Virus record (IMG/VR): IMGVR_UViG_3300042314_002741 | Span: 1 to 30,121 of that record | Reading direction: 5' to 3' (one strand) | Origin: a virus | DNA: 30,121 bases | Shown here: positions 1 through 7,899 of the stretch, piece after piece | How the letters are laid out: each line of letters begins with the position of its first letter | Position numbering within the stretch: position 1 is the stretch's first letter | Translations under genes and position numbers: made by a program | Notes under the pieces: generated by a model | Database searches by the model: none | Told to the model about the DNA's origin: nothing | The model's input: the letters and a program-made list of their open reading frames with translations, nothing else

Positions 1-1192
1 AGGTTGGTACTTTAAGTGATCTATATAACTTCTTGATAAAGTACATTAAATCAGCTAATTCGCCTAAATTCTGACCTCCTGCTAGTTGAGATACACTTGA
101 CCCTTCCGACCCAGTTCTTTTCGGAAACCAAAATGCATCGAGCATGGATTGCGGATTGAACTTTTTAACAACATCAGCCTGATCAATATCAAACGTTTTA
201 GATGACCAGTAATTACTAATTAACTTCTTAAGATATGCTTCTGCTTTAGGAGCAGGCATATTACCTACATCAACGTTAAATACAAGACGCTCAGGAGCTC
301 TTACCAGGCGATAGATTACAATAGCGTCTTCAATTAATGAAAGCTGTCTATAAGCGCGGCGAGCGTTTTCTAAGAACGGTAAAACCATGTTCTTAGTTTC
401 ATTCATTACTCCTGAGTTAATATACACTACCTGATTTTCATCAAGAGGTATAAATTCAATTTTTTCTTGCTTGTCGGGTCTCGTGGGATCAAAGATAGGC
501 TTCTTGTAGATAAAGCCTTTAACCATCATATTTTGTATATTATTATATACAGGATCTATAAGTTCGGAAGGAAGATTTACAACACCTAATACACCTTCAT
601 TTAAATAATCCTTATGGATAATAAGCTCAAAAAACAGCTCACCTTCAATTAAAAATTGTCTAAAATACTGCCATCCTCTATTTTTAAAATCAAAATAATT
701 AGCAAACTTACTAAACTCTTCATCAAGCATTGTTTTATCTTTACCTGATATATCTATGTTTTTATACTTAATGTTTACTTCATTACCATTTTCATCTGTG
801 TTTATTGCCTCGTCGCAAATCTCGTCAAGAGCGTCAGCCACATCAGAATAAGCAGCCATCACTCTGTAGTCTCTCATTCTTGCTCCTTTATTCTCCTGTA
901 TATTAGCATACATCACCTGACCAAACGATGTATCTTTACCCATGGAGCCAATAGGCATATTGTTATACTCGTTCGATATAGATATAGAGTGCTTAGTGAG
1001 AGCCTCTGAGCGACGCATACCTGTGTCAGCGAATGTTTTATATTTTGGATTTAATTCATTATTTTCCGTATCAACTATATTTGAGTAAGGTAGCTTATTT
1101 TGAATATAGGACATTAAATTCCTACCGAAGGTAGATGATCTTCCGTCATTAGAAGTATAATTTTTATTCTGATTTGAGGTAGTATCGGCCAT
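1..1192 (-). CDS. 20: Portal vertex protein gp20 (T4-like), C-terminus cut off by window edge
   Basis: The frame opens at ATG 1192 and stays open to base 1, giving 397 codons without a stop, so the C-terminal part lies outside the window. The protein reads MADTTSNQNKNYTS at its start and contains the segment LADLMYFIKKLYRSLKVPT at the edge, which is characteristic of T4-type portal proteins. Regions around residues 80-150 (MRDYRVMAAYSDVADALDEI and GWQYFRQFLIEGELFFE) also match the family as I know it. The portal forms the dodecameric ring at the capsid vertex through which DNA is packaged, and nucleates head assembly. It follows gene 15 by 19 bases on the same strand, fitting a late structural unit. 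No Shine-Dalgarno is seen; AT-rich boxes (ATTAAATA at 1205-1212, TATATATA at 1199-1206) precede the start. Confidence 0.93.
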   Translation of the reverse strand, partial: MADTTSNQNKNYTSNDGRSSTFGRNLMSYIQNKLPYSNIVDTENNELNPKYKTFADTGMRRSEALTKHSISISNEYNNMPIGSMGKDTSFGQVMYANIQENKGARMRDYRVMAAYSDVADALDEICDEAINTDENGNEVNIKYKNIDISGKDKTMLDEEFSKFANYFDFKNRGWQYFRQFLIEGELFFELIIHKDYLNEGVLGVVNLPSELIDPVYNNIQNMMVKGFIYKKPIFDPTRPDKQEKIEFIPLDENQVVYINSGVMNETKNMVLPFLENARRAYRQLSLIEDAIVIYRLVRAPERLVFNVDVGNMPAPKAEAYLKKLISNYWSSKTFDIDQADVVKKFNPQSMLDAFWFPKRTGSEGSSVSQLAGGQNLGELADLMYFIKKLYRSLKVPT

Positions 1193-1211
1193 CTTTAGTA
1201 TATATATTTAA

Positions 1212-2321
1212 TCAAGATTTTGTAAAAGTAAAGCTATTTATAGAATAAGTGCTAGCCCAACCTACAGGGTTATTAATTACTATATTAAAGGTACCTGCAC
1301 CTGTTAACCTAGATAAGTCCAGACTTATCATATTGTCATTTAAAATTGAATAATATGAAGACTGTAGTACATATCCTGTCGTTCCTCCAGTATATTTTGA
1401 TGAAATGCTTGTCTGTGTAGTTGTTAACGAATCTAAAGTAGAAGAACTTAAAAGTATTAAATTTGTATAATTAAAATTTGTACCATATATAACAAATGTG
1501 TTATACGCTGTTATAGTTTCGTTAAGAGTAAAACCAGAGGTTATTTCCAATAAACCACCTGATGTATTATAATATACATTACTTATACTAGGTATAGCAG
1601 AAATGCTAACAGTCTCAGTAATTTCTGATAATGAATTGAAGAAGGTATCGTAATTTGTATCAGTTATAATCATATCGCCCCTCATAGGTATAAAATTTGC
1701 GTCTATAAAATAAATCTGGTTAGATATTTCGTTTCTATTTCTAAATAACCATCCCTTAATAGTAAAGGTAGTATCTGCAACAACTCTAAATTTATCTGAG
1801 TAAGATAAATCGGTAGGCTCATTTATTGATATATTACCACTCCATAGTACTTCAGATCTTATCTCTACTACTTGCGAGTCTATATTAGTAGGCTCCTTCC
1901 AGGAAATTATAATGTAAGGATTATTATACGGTACAAAGTTTGAAAGTATTTGATCCATGTCTTGCAGATATCTTGCAAGTATCGACATGCTAACTTCAAT
2001 ATTAATAGGTACAGGCATTAATAAGCTACTTTTTGCCCGATCACCCGTTTTAGTATATAGACTATCTAACTTATTAAAGACTCTAGAATTATCTCTACTT
2101 ATACCTGTTATATTAACCGCTACTACAGGAAGGGTTAAGTTTTGCGCTTTATTAACTATATCATACATTACGCGCTGTTTAGGAGCTAGCACGTATCTAA
2201 CCTCTATTGTTTCCTTCGGATTTCTATCTTTATCATATCTTTTAATAACAACATCATCGAAAGCTGCTATAAATTGAGTCAATAGATCTTTAATCTCAAA
2301 GTTAAAACTTTGGTCATTCAT
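1212..2321 (-). CDS. 15: Proximal tail sheath stabilisation / tail completion protein gp15-like
   Basis: This 369-residue protein resembles T4 gp15 over its first 200 residues. Matching features include the opening hydrophobic segment ending FDDVVIKRY, a strand followed by APKQRVMYDIV, the block LPVVAVNITGISRD, the signature VPINIEVSMSILARYLQDMDQILSNFVPY, and FTIKGWLFRN near residue 190. gp15 caps the tail tube and sheath and joins the tail to the head. T4 gp15 is about 270 residues; the extra 100 or so here are a Ser/Thr/Tyr-rich beta-looking tail (residues about 215-369), perhaps an Ig-like domain. The gene lies between the helicase and portal genes. A late-type box (ACTAAATA) ends 5 bases before ATG 2321 and no Shine-Dalgarno is present. 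Confidence 0.8.
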   Translation of the reverse strand: MNDQSFNFEIKDLLTQFIAAFDDVVIKRYDKDRNPKETIEVRYVLAPKQRVMYDIVNKAQNLTLPVVAVNITGISRDNSRVFNKLDSLYTKTGDRAKSSLLMPVPINIEVSMSILARYLQDMDQILSNFVPYNNPYIIISWKEPTNIDSQVVEIRSEVLWSGNISINEPTDLSYSDKFRVVADTTFTIKGWLFRNRNEISNQIYFIDANFIPMRGDMIITDTNYDTFFNSLSEITETVSISAIPSISNVYYNTSGGLLEITSGFTLNETITAYNTFVIYGTNFNYTNLILLSSSTLDSLTTTQTSISSKYTGGTTGYVLQSSYYSILNDNMISLDLSRLTGAGTFNIVINNPVGWASTYSINSFTFTKS

Positions 2322-2326
2322 TCTTA

Positions 2327-2334
2327 TATTTAGT
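2327..2334 (-). promoter_or_regulatory. Putative late promoter box for gene 15
   Basis: ACTAAATA on the minus strand, 5 bases before ATG 2321 and just downstream of the helicase stop codon. It matches 6 of 8 bases of the T4 late consensus TATAAATA. In T4 that box spans -13 to -6, which would put the start codon at +1. Confidence 0.45.
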
Positions 2335-3975
2335 CTACATAAACCTCTCTAAAAAGTATTTTGGAATTTTGTGTTTATTCTTAATAATAGCCTCAACTAT
2401 AGCTGCATCTAGTATATACGTAACACAATGATCTTTATGAGATCTAACACCTCTACCACAAGACTGAATTAGTGAACTTAGCATTTTATTCATATACCAG
2501 TTAAAGTCTAATTTCATCATCTTTTCAACACGCTTATCTGTCATGGGCAAATAAGGAGCCTTAATAATAATCTGAAAGCGTGCTAGATCATCTTTTAAGT
2601 CTACACCATGAGACATTGACGGTGATGCAAGAACGGTAGGTATACTACTGTTTAGGTGCATCTCTAAAATATCCTCATTCCTTACTCCCGGCTCTCTATA
2701 TAGAATCCTGTTATCGCGTAGATTATCTTTAAGGTAGTTAGTAATAGTATTGGTTTGAGTATGAATAATGCCTTTTTCGTTACCGTGTTGATTGCATATA
2801 TCTTGAATTTGTTTTGCGATCTTTGGTAGATTGGCCTGCATATTGTTATAGTTAAGTTTTACTTTTGTATTAGCATAGATAGGAGACTTACAAGCATCAA
2901 AAGTAGAGTCCGCTTCAATATATTTAAATTTTGTAATACCAAGAGTCTTACAGAAATTAGCAGGATCAATAATAGTAGCAGACATTAATACTACTTTATC
3001 TGCATAGTCAAAAATATGACTTGATAATTTATCAACCTTTAGAGGCATAAAATTAACACCTTTAGGTAATCTCTCTGTAATGTACTCACTATCATGCCAC
3101 GTATCAATTAACGTCTTAACCTTAGATTGGAGGTTTAGTAACGAAATAAGCTCTGCTTTTTTATCACTAACAAAAAGAGTTGATTTACCACTATCTGACT
3201 TACTAGTAATTTCTTTTAGCTCATCTACTCTACCCTCAATATCTCCCGAAAGTGTACTCAACCACCTACCCAACTTACCGTAATCACTATCACTAGGAAG
3301 CGGTCTAATAACTACTTCTGATTTTTTTAATGATTCAAAATTAATCTGACAGGAGAACTCTTTCACTAGTTGATCCTCTAGCTCAGATGCTTCATCGCAA
3401 ATAATATACTGTTTACGCTTTACGTGGTGCGGTAGAGCAAAAAACATATTATAATTAAGAGTAGCGAAGTTTGAAACTATAGCTTTGTTACGCGCTTCAT
3501 AATACGGGCATGAGTTTTTAGACCAGCAGTCATCTTTAATTTTTTTAGTAAGAAGACAGGGAGCATGTTCTACAGAATAGTTCTGATCGTAGGAGCATTG
3601 ATAATTAGATTTACCCTTTAATACATCAACATCAGAAAAAAGATCTTTATATTGATCTTGCAATGCTTTTGTAATTGTTAAAGCGAAAGCACCGAAGGGC
3701 TTTTGATCTTCCATTTCATCCTCATACTGATAGCTACCCGTCTGTGTTCTTTTAAAGATGTGATACGTGTTTACTGTATCTCTAAAATCTTTAGTGCACG
3801 ACCGAGATTCATTACCTAGTGTCTTTGAGATAAATGACTTACCAGAGCCGGTAGGAGCGCTACACACTACAAACTTATACCCATCTTCAAACGCTTGCTC
3901 TATGTTTCGTAGTAATTTAACTTGCTGCTTGTTAGGTGTAAACGAATCAGGAAATTTACTAAGAATATTTATCAT
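2335..3975 (-). CDS. SF2 DNA helicase with XPD/DinG-type iron-sulfur cysteines
   Basis: This 546-residue protein is a superfamily 2 helicase. Walker A APTGSGKS lies at residues 40-47, the DEAH-type box DEAS at 194-197 and motif VI (QSCGRGVR) at 504-511. Four cysteines at 127, 140, 150 and 156 sit between motif I and the DEAS box, where XPD and DinG carry their 4Fe-4S cluster. A SATI segment (about residue 330) is motif III-like. Family members unwind DNA 5' to 3'. It is separate from the UvsW helicase at 27079 and lies between structural and replication genes. TATAAT ends 7 bases before the ATG and no Shine-Dalgarno is adjacent. A role in replication or in removing R-loops or displacement loops is inference. 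Confidence 0.85.
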   Translation of the reverse strand: MINILSKFPDSFTPNKQQVKLLRNIEQAFEDGYKFVVCSAPTGSGKSFISKTLGNESRSCTKDFRDTVNTYHIFKRTQTGSYQYEDEMEDQKPFGAFALTITKALQDQYKDLFSDVDVLKGKSNYQCSYDQNYSVEHAPCLLTKKIKDDCWSKNSCPYYEARNKAIVSNFATLNYNMFFALPHHVKRKQYIICDEASELEDQLVKEFSCQINFESLKKSEVVIRPLPSDSDYGKLGRWLSTLSGDIEGRVDELKEITSKSDSGKSTLFVSDKKAELISLLNLQSKVKTLIDTWHDSEYITERLPKGVNFMPLKVDKLSSHIFDYADKVVLMSATIIDPANFCKTLGITKFKYIEADSTFDACKSPIYANTKVKLNYNNMQANLPKIAKQIQDICNQHGNEKGIIHTQTNTITNYLKDNLRDNRILYREPGVRNEDILEMHLNSSIPTVLASPSMSHGVDLKDDLARFQIIIKAPYLPMTDKRVEKMMKLDFNWYMNKMLSSLIQSCGRGVRSHKDHCVTYILDAAIVEAIIKNKHKIPKYFLERFM

Positions 3976-3982
3976 TAATAAT

Positions 3983-3988
3983 ATTATA
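3983..3988 (-). promoter_or_regulatory. Putative -10 element for the Fe-S helicase gene
   Basis: A perfect TATAAT on the minus strand ends 7 bases before ATG 3975. No convincing -35 is seen at 15-18 bp. If used, the transcript would start on or next to the start codon. Confidence 0.4.
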
Positions 3989-3999
3989 TCGTAGTTCCT

Positions 4000-4344
4000 T
4001 TAATTTAAAGGTATAATACTTACAATATTATCATAAATTTTACTAGAGGTACTTTTATTAACACCTTTCAACGTATTAGTTGTGATGGAGTGGTTATTAC
4101 ATAGAGAGGTCAATTTATAATTGAGAGTGCATCCTCCAGCAGCGTTTTTATCCATTAAAAAAGGATAAGGCAACTCTAAAACCTTATTTGTTTTTTTATC
4201 TGTCTCAATATAAAATCTAATGAAATATTGCTTTATATTAAACAATGTGAGCTTACCAGTCTTTAAAACCTTATTATTACATTTAATGGTTACCTTTGAC
4301 TGTAAATAGGACTGAAGTATTTTTGTGTAGAGCTCTATATTCAT
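4000..4344 (-). CDS. Small protein of unknown function
   Basis: A 114-residue protein that I do not recognise. It is basic and rich in beta-branched residues, with no signal peptide, membrane segment or known motif; the central part (FLMDKNAAGGCTLNYKL) is the most distinctive. Its ATG overlaps the stop codon of the upstream gene (ATGA arrangement), so it is translated from the same message, with only a GGA as possible ribosome site. It ends 24 bases before the start of the helicase gene. Translational coupling and matching base composition argue that it is real. Confidence 0.65.
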   Translation of the reverse strand: MNIELYTKILQSYLQSKVTIKCNNKVLKTGKLTLFNIKQYFIRFYIETDKKTNKVLELPYPFLMDKNAAGGCTLNYKLTSLCNNHSITTNTLKGVNKSTSSKIYDNIVSIIPLN

Positions 4345-4718
4345 GATTCCATGTACAGAATTTTCTGCTCTGTATTAAGAGTATATATCTCATTATTGAA
4401 AAAAGTCCAGAACTGCTCATTAGCAGGTATCTGTCTTATTATAGTAACTTGATCTGCAGATACTATTCTATAATCTTGCATTAGTATATCCCATACTATA
4501 CACGCATTTTGTCTAGCTTCATTAAACTGTTTATTTTGACGTGGTGGGGTATAATTTAATACAATACGACCGTTTGTAGAGTTTAAGAGATCGTAAGACT
4601 TTGTACATAGCATTCTACGCGTAGCTGGTTTATTAGCTAGTGGTATGCGCCGTACAAATCTCAAATCGAGAACATTATTGAGGAGAAGATTCTCCAGTGC
4701 TTGTATCGATACTGCCAT
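4341..4718 (-). CDS. DUF2693/WYL_2-like small beta-barrel phage protein
   Basis: A 125-residue protein resembling the small proteins found in many T4-like marine phages and grouped as DUF2693 (Sm/SH3-like fold). It shows the usual order: an N-terminal helix (ALENLLLNNVLDLRFVRR), a variable Arg-rich strand (TRRMLCTKSYDLL), then VWDILMQDYRIVSADQVTII, where the conserved 'vWd...W/YR.f..d.i' pattern is seen. Function is unknown. I place the start at ATG 4718 rather than at an in-frame TTG eight codons earlier. The gene overlaps the end of the GroES-like gene by 44 bases and the start of the next gene by 4, so it is part of an operon. Confidence 0.6.
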   Translation of the reverse strand: MAVSIQALENLLLNNVLDLRFVRRIPLANKPATRRMLCTKSYDLLNSTNGRIVLNYTPPRQNKQFNEARQNACIVWDILMQDYRIVSADQVTIIRQIPANEQFWTFFNNEIYTLNTEQKILYMES

Positions 4719-5115
4719 TTTGCTTTGGTTTACAAATTCCAAAAATTCTACTTTCGTTAAGGAAGACTGCTCCGTTTGCCTTGCCGTAACCGGTTATATC
4801 TACATTTGATACAGTAATGCCTAGGTTGTTTGGAAACACTACTATATCACCTACCTTGGTGTATTTTACTTGCGGTCCTGCTAAAATAACCTTAGCCTTT
4901 CTCCATGCCTTGGTTAGTGTATTAGTTGGAATATATATACCGTTTCTAACAATACCGTCTCTATCCTCTGTCATATCTACATACTCCACTAGTACAATAT
5001 CATCAAAAACAAAACTTAATTCATAATCTTCAAGACCAAAATCTCCATTGGAATGGGAGGACAGGTCAATAAGGCTTCTTGTAGGTGCTAACTGATCGAT
5101 ACTTGCTTGTGCCAT
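4675..5115 (-). CDS. GroES-like co-chaperonin (gp31 analogue)
   Basis: A 146-residue protein whose core (about residues 33-130) follows the Cpn10 pattern: FDDIVLVEYVD, a mobile-loop region DRDGIVRNGIYIPTNT, AKVILAGPQVKYTKVGDIVVFPNN, and a C-terminal strand FLNESRIFGICK. T4 gp31 replaces GroES in folding the major capsid protein, and cyanophages carry comparable genes. The ILAGP and VGDIVVFP segments are the best match to GroES (VVAVGPG and VGDIVIF). The N-terminal 30 residues and the polar tail (SIDTSTGESS) are extra. The gene starts 4 bases after the gp62-like gene; AGTAAATA ends 5 bases before its ATG. Assignment rests on fold pattern, not on close identity. Confidence 0.75.
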   Translation of the reverse strand: MAQASIDQLAPTRSLIDLSSHSNGDFGLEDYELSFVFDDIVLVEYVDMTEDRDGIVRNGIYIPTNTLTKAWRKAKVILAGPQVKYTKVGDIVVFPNNLGITVSNVDITGYGKANGAVFLNESRIFGICKPKQNGSIDTSTGESSPQ

Positions 5116-5119
5116 GCTG

Positions 5120-5491
5120 TTATTTACTTGTATTATTTGTTAAATCAATGTACTGTAATATTTCTCTTTTTGAGAGCATATTGTTTTTCGCTATGACACC
5201 TACACTAGGATCTTCGTCTTGCGTTTCTTTTTTCTTTTTTATATAATTAATTTTTTTAAACTTACTCTGCGGAATTAAGTTAAAGTATAATTTATACATT
5301 TCATTTTTATCTTCAAATAGAGAAGCAAACTTATTAAATGTTTCATTAATAAAAATAGTTTTAGAATTATCATAAAACGAAATCCATCTATTTACCATGT
5401 AAGGAGTAAACTGCTGAAGTCCCTCACTACAGAGATCTTCAGCAGTTTTTTTTGCAAATAGAAGTGATCTTAGTATATCAAAGAAATTCAT
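5120..5491 (-). CDS. 62: Clamp-loader small subunit gp62-like
   Basis: A 123-residue protein with the arrangement seen in marine T4-like gp62 proteins: an N-terminal helix ending in a KK motif (LLFAKKTAEDL), then FTPYMVNRWISFY, and YKLYFNLIPQSKFKKINYIKKKK. In T4, gp62 joins the gp44 ATPase to load the sliding clamp gp45. T4 gp62 itself is 187 residues and very different, so this call rests on the shorter marine versions as I remember them. The gene overlaps the upstream DUF366-like gene (ATGA), with AAAGG eight bases before the ATG, a clear Shine-Dalgarno. A 12-bp inverted repeat lies inside it (5408-5448). Confidence 0.6.
   Translation of the reverse strand: MNFFDILRSLLFAKKTAEDLCSEGLQQFTPYMVNRWISFYDNSKTIFINETFNKFASLFEDKNEMYKLYFNLIPQSKFKKINYIKKKKETQDEDPSVGVIAKNNMLSKREILQYIDLTNNTSK
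5121..5128 (-). promoter_or_regulatory. Possible late promoter box for the GroES-like gene
   Basis: AGTAAATA on the minus strand, ending 5 bases before ATG 5115. The box overlaps the TAA stop of the preceding gene, so it could arise by chance. Six of 8 bases match the T4 late consensus, and the spacing is the same as at other late-type boxes in the window. Confidence 0.35.
5408..5448 (+). terminator. Intragenic hairpin with T tract, terminator-like on the plus strand
   Basis: AAACTGCTGAAG at 5408-5419 pairs perfectly with CTTCAGCAGTTT at 5437-5448 around a 17-base loop. On the plus strand the stem runs into eight consecutive T (5446-5453). This is the form of a Rho-independent terminator, but it lies antisense inside the gp62-like gene and no plus-strand gene precedes it. 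It could stop antisense transcription or act as an RNA structure in the minus-strand message. Confidence 0.5.
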
Positions 5492-6072
5492 ACAATTACC
5501 TTTGTAGTGGCGATTTGCATGTCCTTAATTTCATCGTTAAAGTAGTTAATAGCGCGATGCATTAGTTCCTGAACCTGTCCATCGTTAAGTTTTGAACTAT
5601 ATGCAAACCCTGGTGCCTTATTACCTGCGTTAATATTAATACCAGTATGTCCGATAGCTACATTATCTTTGGAGTAGGTAATTGAAACGCTGACCTTACC
5701 TACTTCATACTGCTTTTTATCCTTACCTCCTATAAAGGAATCATGTACCATAATATCATCACCTTTCATCTCCAACGGCTTGTTAATAAGCATGGCAAGA
5801 ATATTAGCGATAGCTGCATTAAAGAGACGTTGAAAAGCTACTGCACCTATAGGACAGAGATTTGGAATTTCCCAACATAAATTAATAGCATCATCGCTAA
5901 AAATATAATCTTTACTAAGAGAGTCTTCCAAGTCAATAAGATTGTCACTTACATACATAGGAGCTCTAAAAGCTACAATATCACCATAAGGTGATACGTC
6001 TTTTTTGAAGAACTGATAAGCAAAGCGCTTGTGAATTAGATCGCCATTATAGATTGGTTGTTCGATTATCAT
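5488..6072 (-). CDS. DUF366-like protein, possible biotin/lipoate-ligase-like fold
   Basis: A 194-residue protein matching the DUF366 pattern I know from archaea and marine phages: YNGDLIHKRFAYQFF, then GDIVAFRAPMYVSDNLIDLED (the conserved DsiVaFrGp...mvDleD block), a helix at about residues 85-100, and GKVSVSITYSKDNVAIGHTGINI near residues 125-150. The fold is reported to be related to biotin and lipoate ligases, but no reaction is established. It heads an operon with gp62 and the GroES-like gene, and a TTGATT promoter lies upstream. A link to replication is suggested only by its neighbours. Confidence 0.6.
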   Translation of the reverse strand: MIIEQPIYNGDLIHKRFAYQFFKKDVSPYGDIVAFRAPMYVSDNLIDLEDSLSKDYIFSDDAINLCWEIPNLCPIGAVAFQRLFNAAIANILAMLINKPLEMKGDDIMVHDSFIGGKDKKQYEVGKVSVSITYSKDNVAIGHTGININAGNKAPGFAYSSKLNDGQVQELMHRAINYFNDEIKDMQIATTKVIV

Positions 6073-6081
6073 ATTTTATAA

Positions 6082-6109
6082 ATGGTATGATATGGACTTT
6101 TAAAATCAA
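6082..6109 (-). promoter_or_regulatory. Putative sigma70-like promoter for the DUF366-gp62 operon
   Basis: TTGATT at 6109-6104, 16 bases, then TACCAT at 6087-6082 on the minus strand, 9 bases before ATG 6072. The -35 hexamer is identical to that of the folE and uvsY promoters; the -10 matches only 4 of 6 bases. It occupies the 46-base gap after the glycan operon. Confidence 0.4.
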
Positions 6110-6118
6110 CCTAAAAAA

Positions 6119-6538
6119 CTAAATCCAATCTACACAGACACCGAAGCACTCATAATTTTTATCTCTCCAATTTTTATTAACATCTACAATAACACTGTTA
6201 TCTGTTGTTTTCTTACCTGGAAACGTCCATATAATGTTTTTTGATGTGAGCGTGTAATCATCGTTTTCATGCCAAAAGAAGTGAACGTTAGTTTGATAGG
6301 TCATTTTATATAGAGCTTCTAAATTTTTAGCATGGCACCATAAACCTCTCTTTAATATAAAAGATTCTTCAACCTCATACTGAGGAAGATCATGACCTAG
6401 ATAAAATTTATCATCTACAAACCAAACATCTATCTCACAGTCGATGTTTTTTTCTAGAAGACTCGAGATTACCTCAGGGTGGTTTTCAAGTTCTTTATTA
6501 GGTCCTTCTGTATTACCTCTATGTGATATAATTTTCAA
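6119..6538 (-). CDS. GDPD-like phosphodiesterase (TIM-barrel, shortened)
   Basis: A 139-residue protein with the catalytic layout of glycerophosphodiester phosphodiesterases: HRGN at residues 6-9, EID at 35-37 and GHD with His49. The later segments CHAKNLEAL and HFFWHENDDYTLTS resemble small GDPD-like proteins in polysaccharide clusters. It is much shorter than full GDPDs (about 250 residues), so only half a barrel or a compact variant is present. The start is TTG, overlapping the TGA of the upstream gene; no in-frame ATG would keep the HRGN motif. It is the last gene of the glycan operon, so it may act on a phosphodiester in a glycan or its precursor. Confidence 0.65.
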   Translation of the reverse strand: MKIISHRGNTEGPNKELENHPEVISSLLEKNIDCEIDVWFVDDKFYLGHDLPQYEVEESFILKRGLWCHAKNLEALYKMTYQTNVHFFWHENDDYTLTSKNIIWTFPGKKTTDNSVIVDVNKNWRDKNYECFGVCVDWI

Positions 6539-7899
6539 TTTTTAAACGATTCCAAAAAATAATTAAGATCTTCTGGAGTTCCCAATCCCCACATTTTTTC
6601 AATATTAAATGTTTTAATTTTTTTACCATCCTCAATTGCTTCGTTAAAGGTTGGACAGGTATAAAATTCATTATTAGTTCTGATATTCTTGTCAATCATT
6701 TGCTCTGCATACTTTACATAGTCGCTTCCTTTAGACCAGTAATAAATACCTACCGTAGCTGTGTCGGAAATTGGATTTTTTTCTGCTACTTCTGTAACAT
6801 ATCCATAATCATCTACTTTAGCAAAAGACCATTTAGGGTGTGTGGATGTAAATGTAAGAATGCCTCCATCTACCTTCTGCTCAATCATCTTATACATGAA
6901 TTCATTTGAATCCCACTCAACGAACTGATCAGAATTTGCCATAACTAGCGGCTCATCATTGTTTATATATTCTTTAGCTAGGAGCGTTGTACAAGCAGCC
7001 CCTCCCGTCATACCATCAACTTCAACTATTTTACAATTAGGTGTAATTAAATTTAAAAGTGTATCTAAATTGTACTTCGTTCTATGTTCTTTCTGAACAA
7101 CGTAAATATATGTAGCGTCTATATTTAGATTGTCTACCACGACTTGAATCATTGGCTTACCCTCTACGTCTATTAGCGGTTTAGGAAACGTATATCCTGC
7201 TTGCTGAAATCTACTCCCTGCACCCGCCATAGGGATGAGAACATTCATTTTACCACCTTGCCATTTTGGTTTATTCATAATTTTTTTCTCGTTTAATTTA
7301 TTTGTTATTTTTTCTAAAGTTAAATCGTTTGGATTATCTACTCTTAGTACACTAGCTCTGCTTCTGCTGGCTGCTAATAATCCATGCGGTGAATCCTCTA
7401 CGATTAAAGTTTCTTCAGGTAATACCCCCATAATACTCATAGCCTTCCAGTACATTTCAGGGTGAGGTTTAGAGTTCTTAACATCTTCGTTGGATATAAT
7501 TAAATCCATATATTCAATTATACCAATTTTAGCTAACATAACAAGTACCGATCTTCTAATGGAGTTTGAAGCAACTGCTAGCTTATATCCCTTATCTCGT
7601 AGTTCTTTAAATAATTGAATTTTTTGTATATCATGTTCTAATTTTGAGATAGCTTCTATTGTTAATTCCTGCTTTCGATTCCAAATAGTCTCATGTTTAT
7701 CTAAACTTAGACCCTTCTTCTGAGATAGTAATTCTAATTTTTGATAGGTTTTTAAGCCATCATAAACCGATATATGTTCAGTCTCAGTTATAACATATTT
7801 TTCTCCTATCTCTCTAAGAGATTGATTAAGGGAGTAAAAGTGTATTTGCTTAGCATCTACTAATACTCCATCCAAATCAAATATTATTAACTTTTTCAT
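6535..7899 (-). CDS. HAD phosphatase fused to sugar-phosphate nucleotidyltransferase
   Basis: A 454-residue two-domain enzyme. Residues 1-205 are a HAD hydrolase of the beta-phosphoglucomutase/phosphatase type: DLDGVLVD with nucleophile D8 and D10, SNS at 111-113, KPHPE from K144, and VEDSPHG at 167-173. Residues 218-454 are a nucleotidyltransferase of the GlmU/RmlA class: IPMAGAGSRF at 222-231, FPKPL at 238-242 and ANSDQF about residue 319. Together they could dephosphorylate and activate a sugar or polyol phosphate. It overlaps its upstream neighbour by 4 bases. A Shine-Dalgarno-like AAGGTGG sits just before internal ATG 7248, so the second domain may also be made alone. The substrate cannot be told. 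Confidence 0.85.
   Translation of the reverse strand: MKKLIIFDLDGVLVDAKQIHFYSLNQSLREIGEKYVITETEHISVYDGLKTYQKLELLSQKKGLSLDKHETIWNRKQELTIEAISKLEHDIQKIQLFKELRDKGYKLAVASNSIRRSVLVMLAKIGIIEYMDLIISNEDVKNSKPHPEMYWKAMSIMGVLPEETLIVEDSPHGLLAASRSRASVLRVDNPNDLTLEKITNKLNEKKIMNKPKWQGGKMNVLIPMAGAGSRFQQAGYTFPKPLIDVEGKPMIQVVVDNLNIDATYIYVVQKEHRTKYNLDTLLNLITPNCKIVEVDGMTGGAACTTLLAKEYINNDEPLVMANSDQFVEWDSNEFMYKMIEQKVDGGILTFTSTHPKWSFAKVDDYGYVTEVAEKNPISDTATVGIYYWSKGSDYVKYAEQMIDKNIRTNNEFYTCPTFNEAIEDGKKIKTFNIEKMWGLGTPEDLNYFLESFKN

Noticed and set aside
1957-2277. Open frame of 106 codons on the plus strand opposite gene 15
   Set aside because: No ribosome site or promoter; the minus strand encodes a recognisable gp15-like protein.
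4719-4742. Upstream TTG start for the DUF2693-like gene
   Set aside because: ATG 4718 begins the part resembling the family; the extra eight residues add a longer overlap and no motif.
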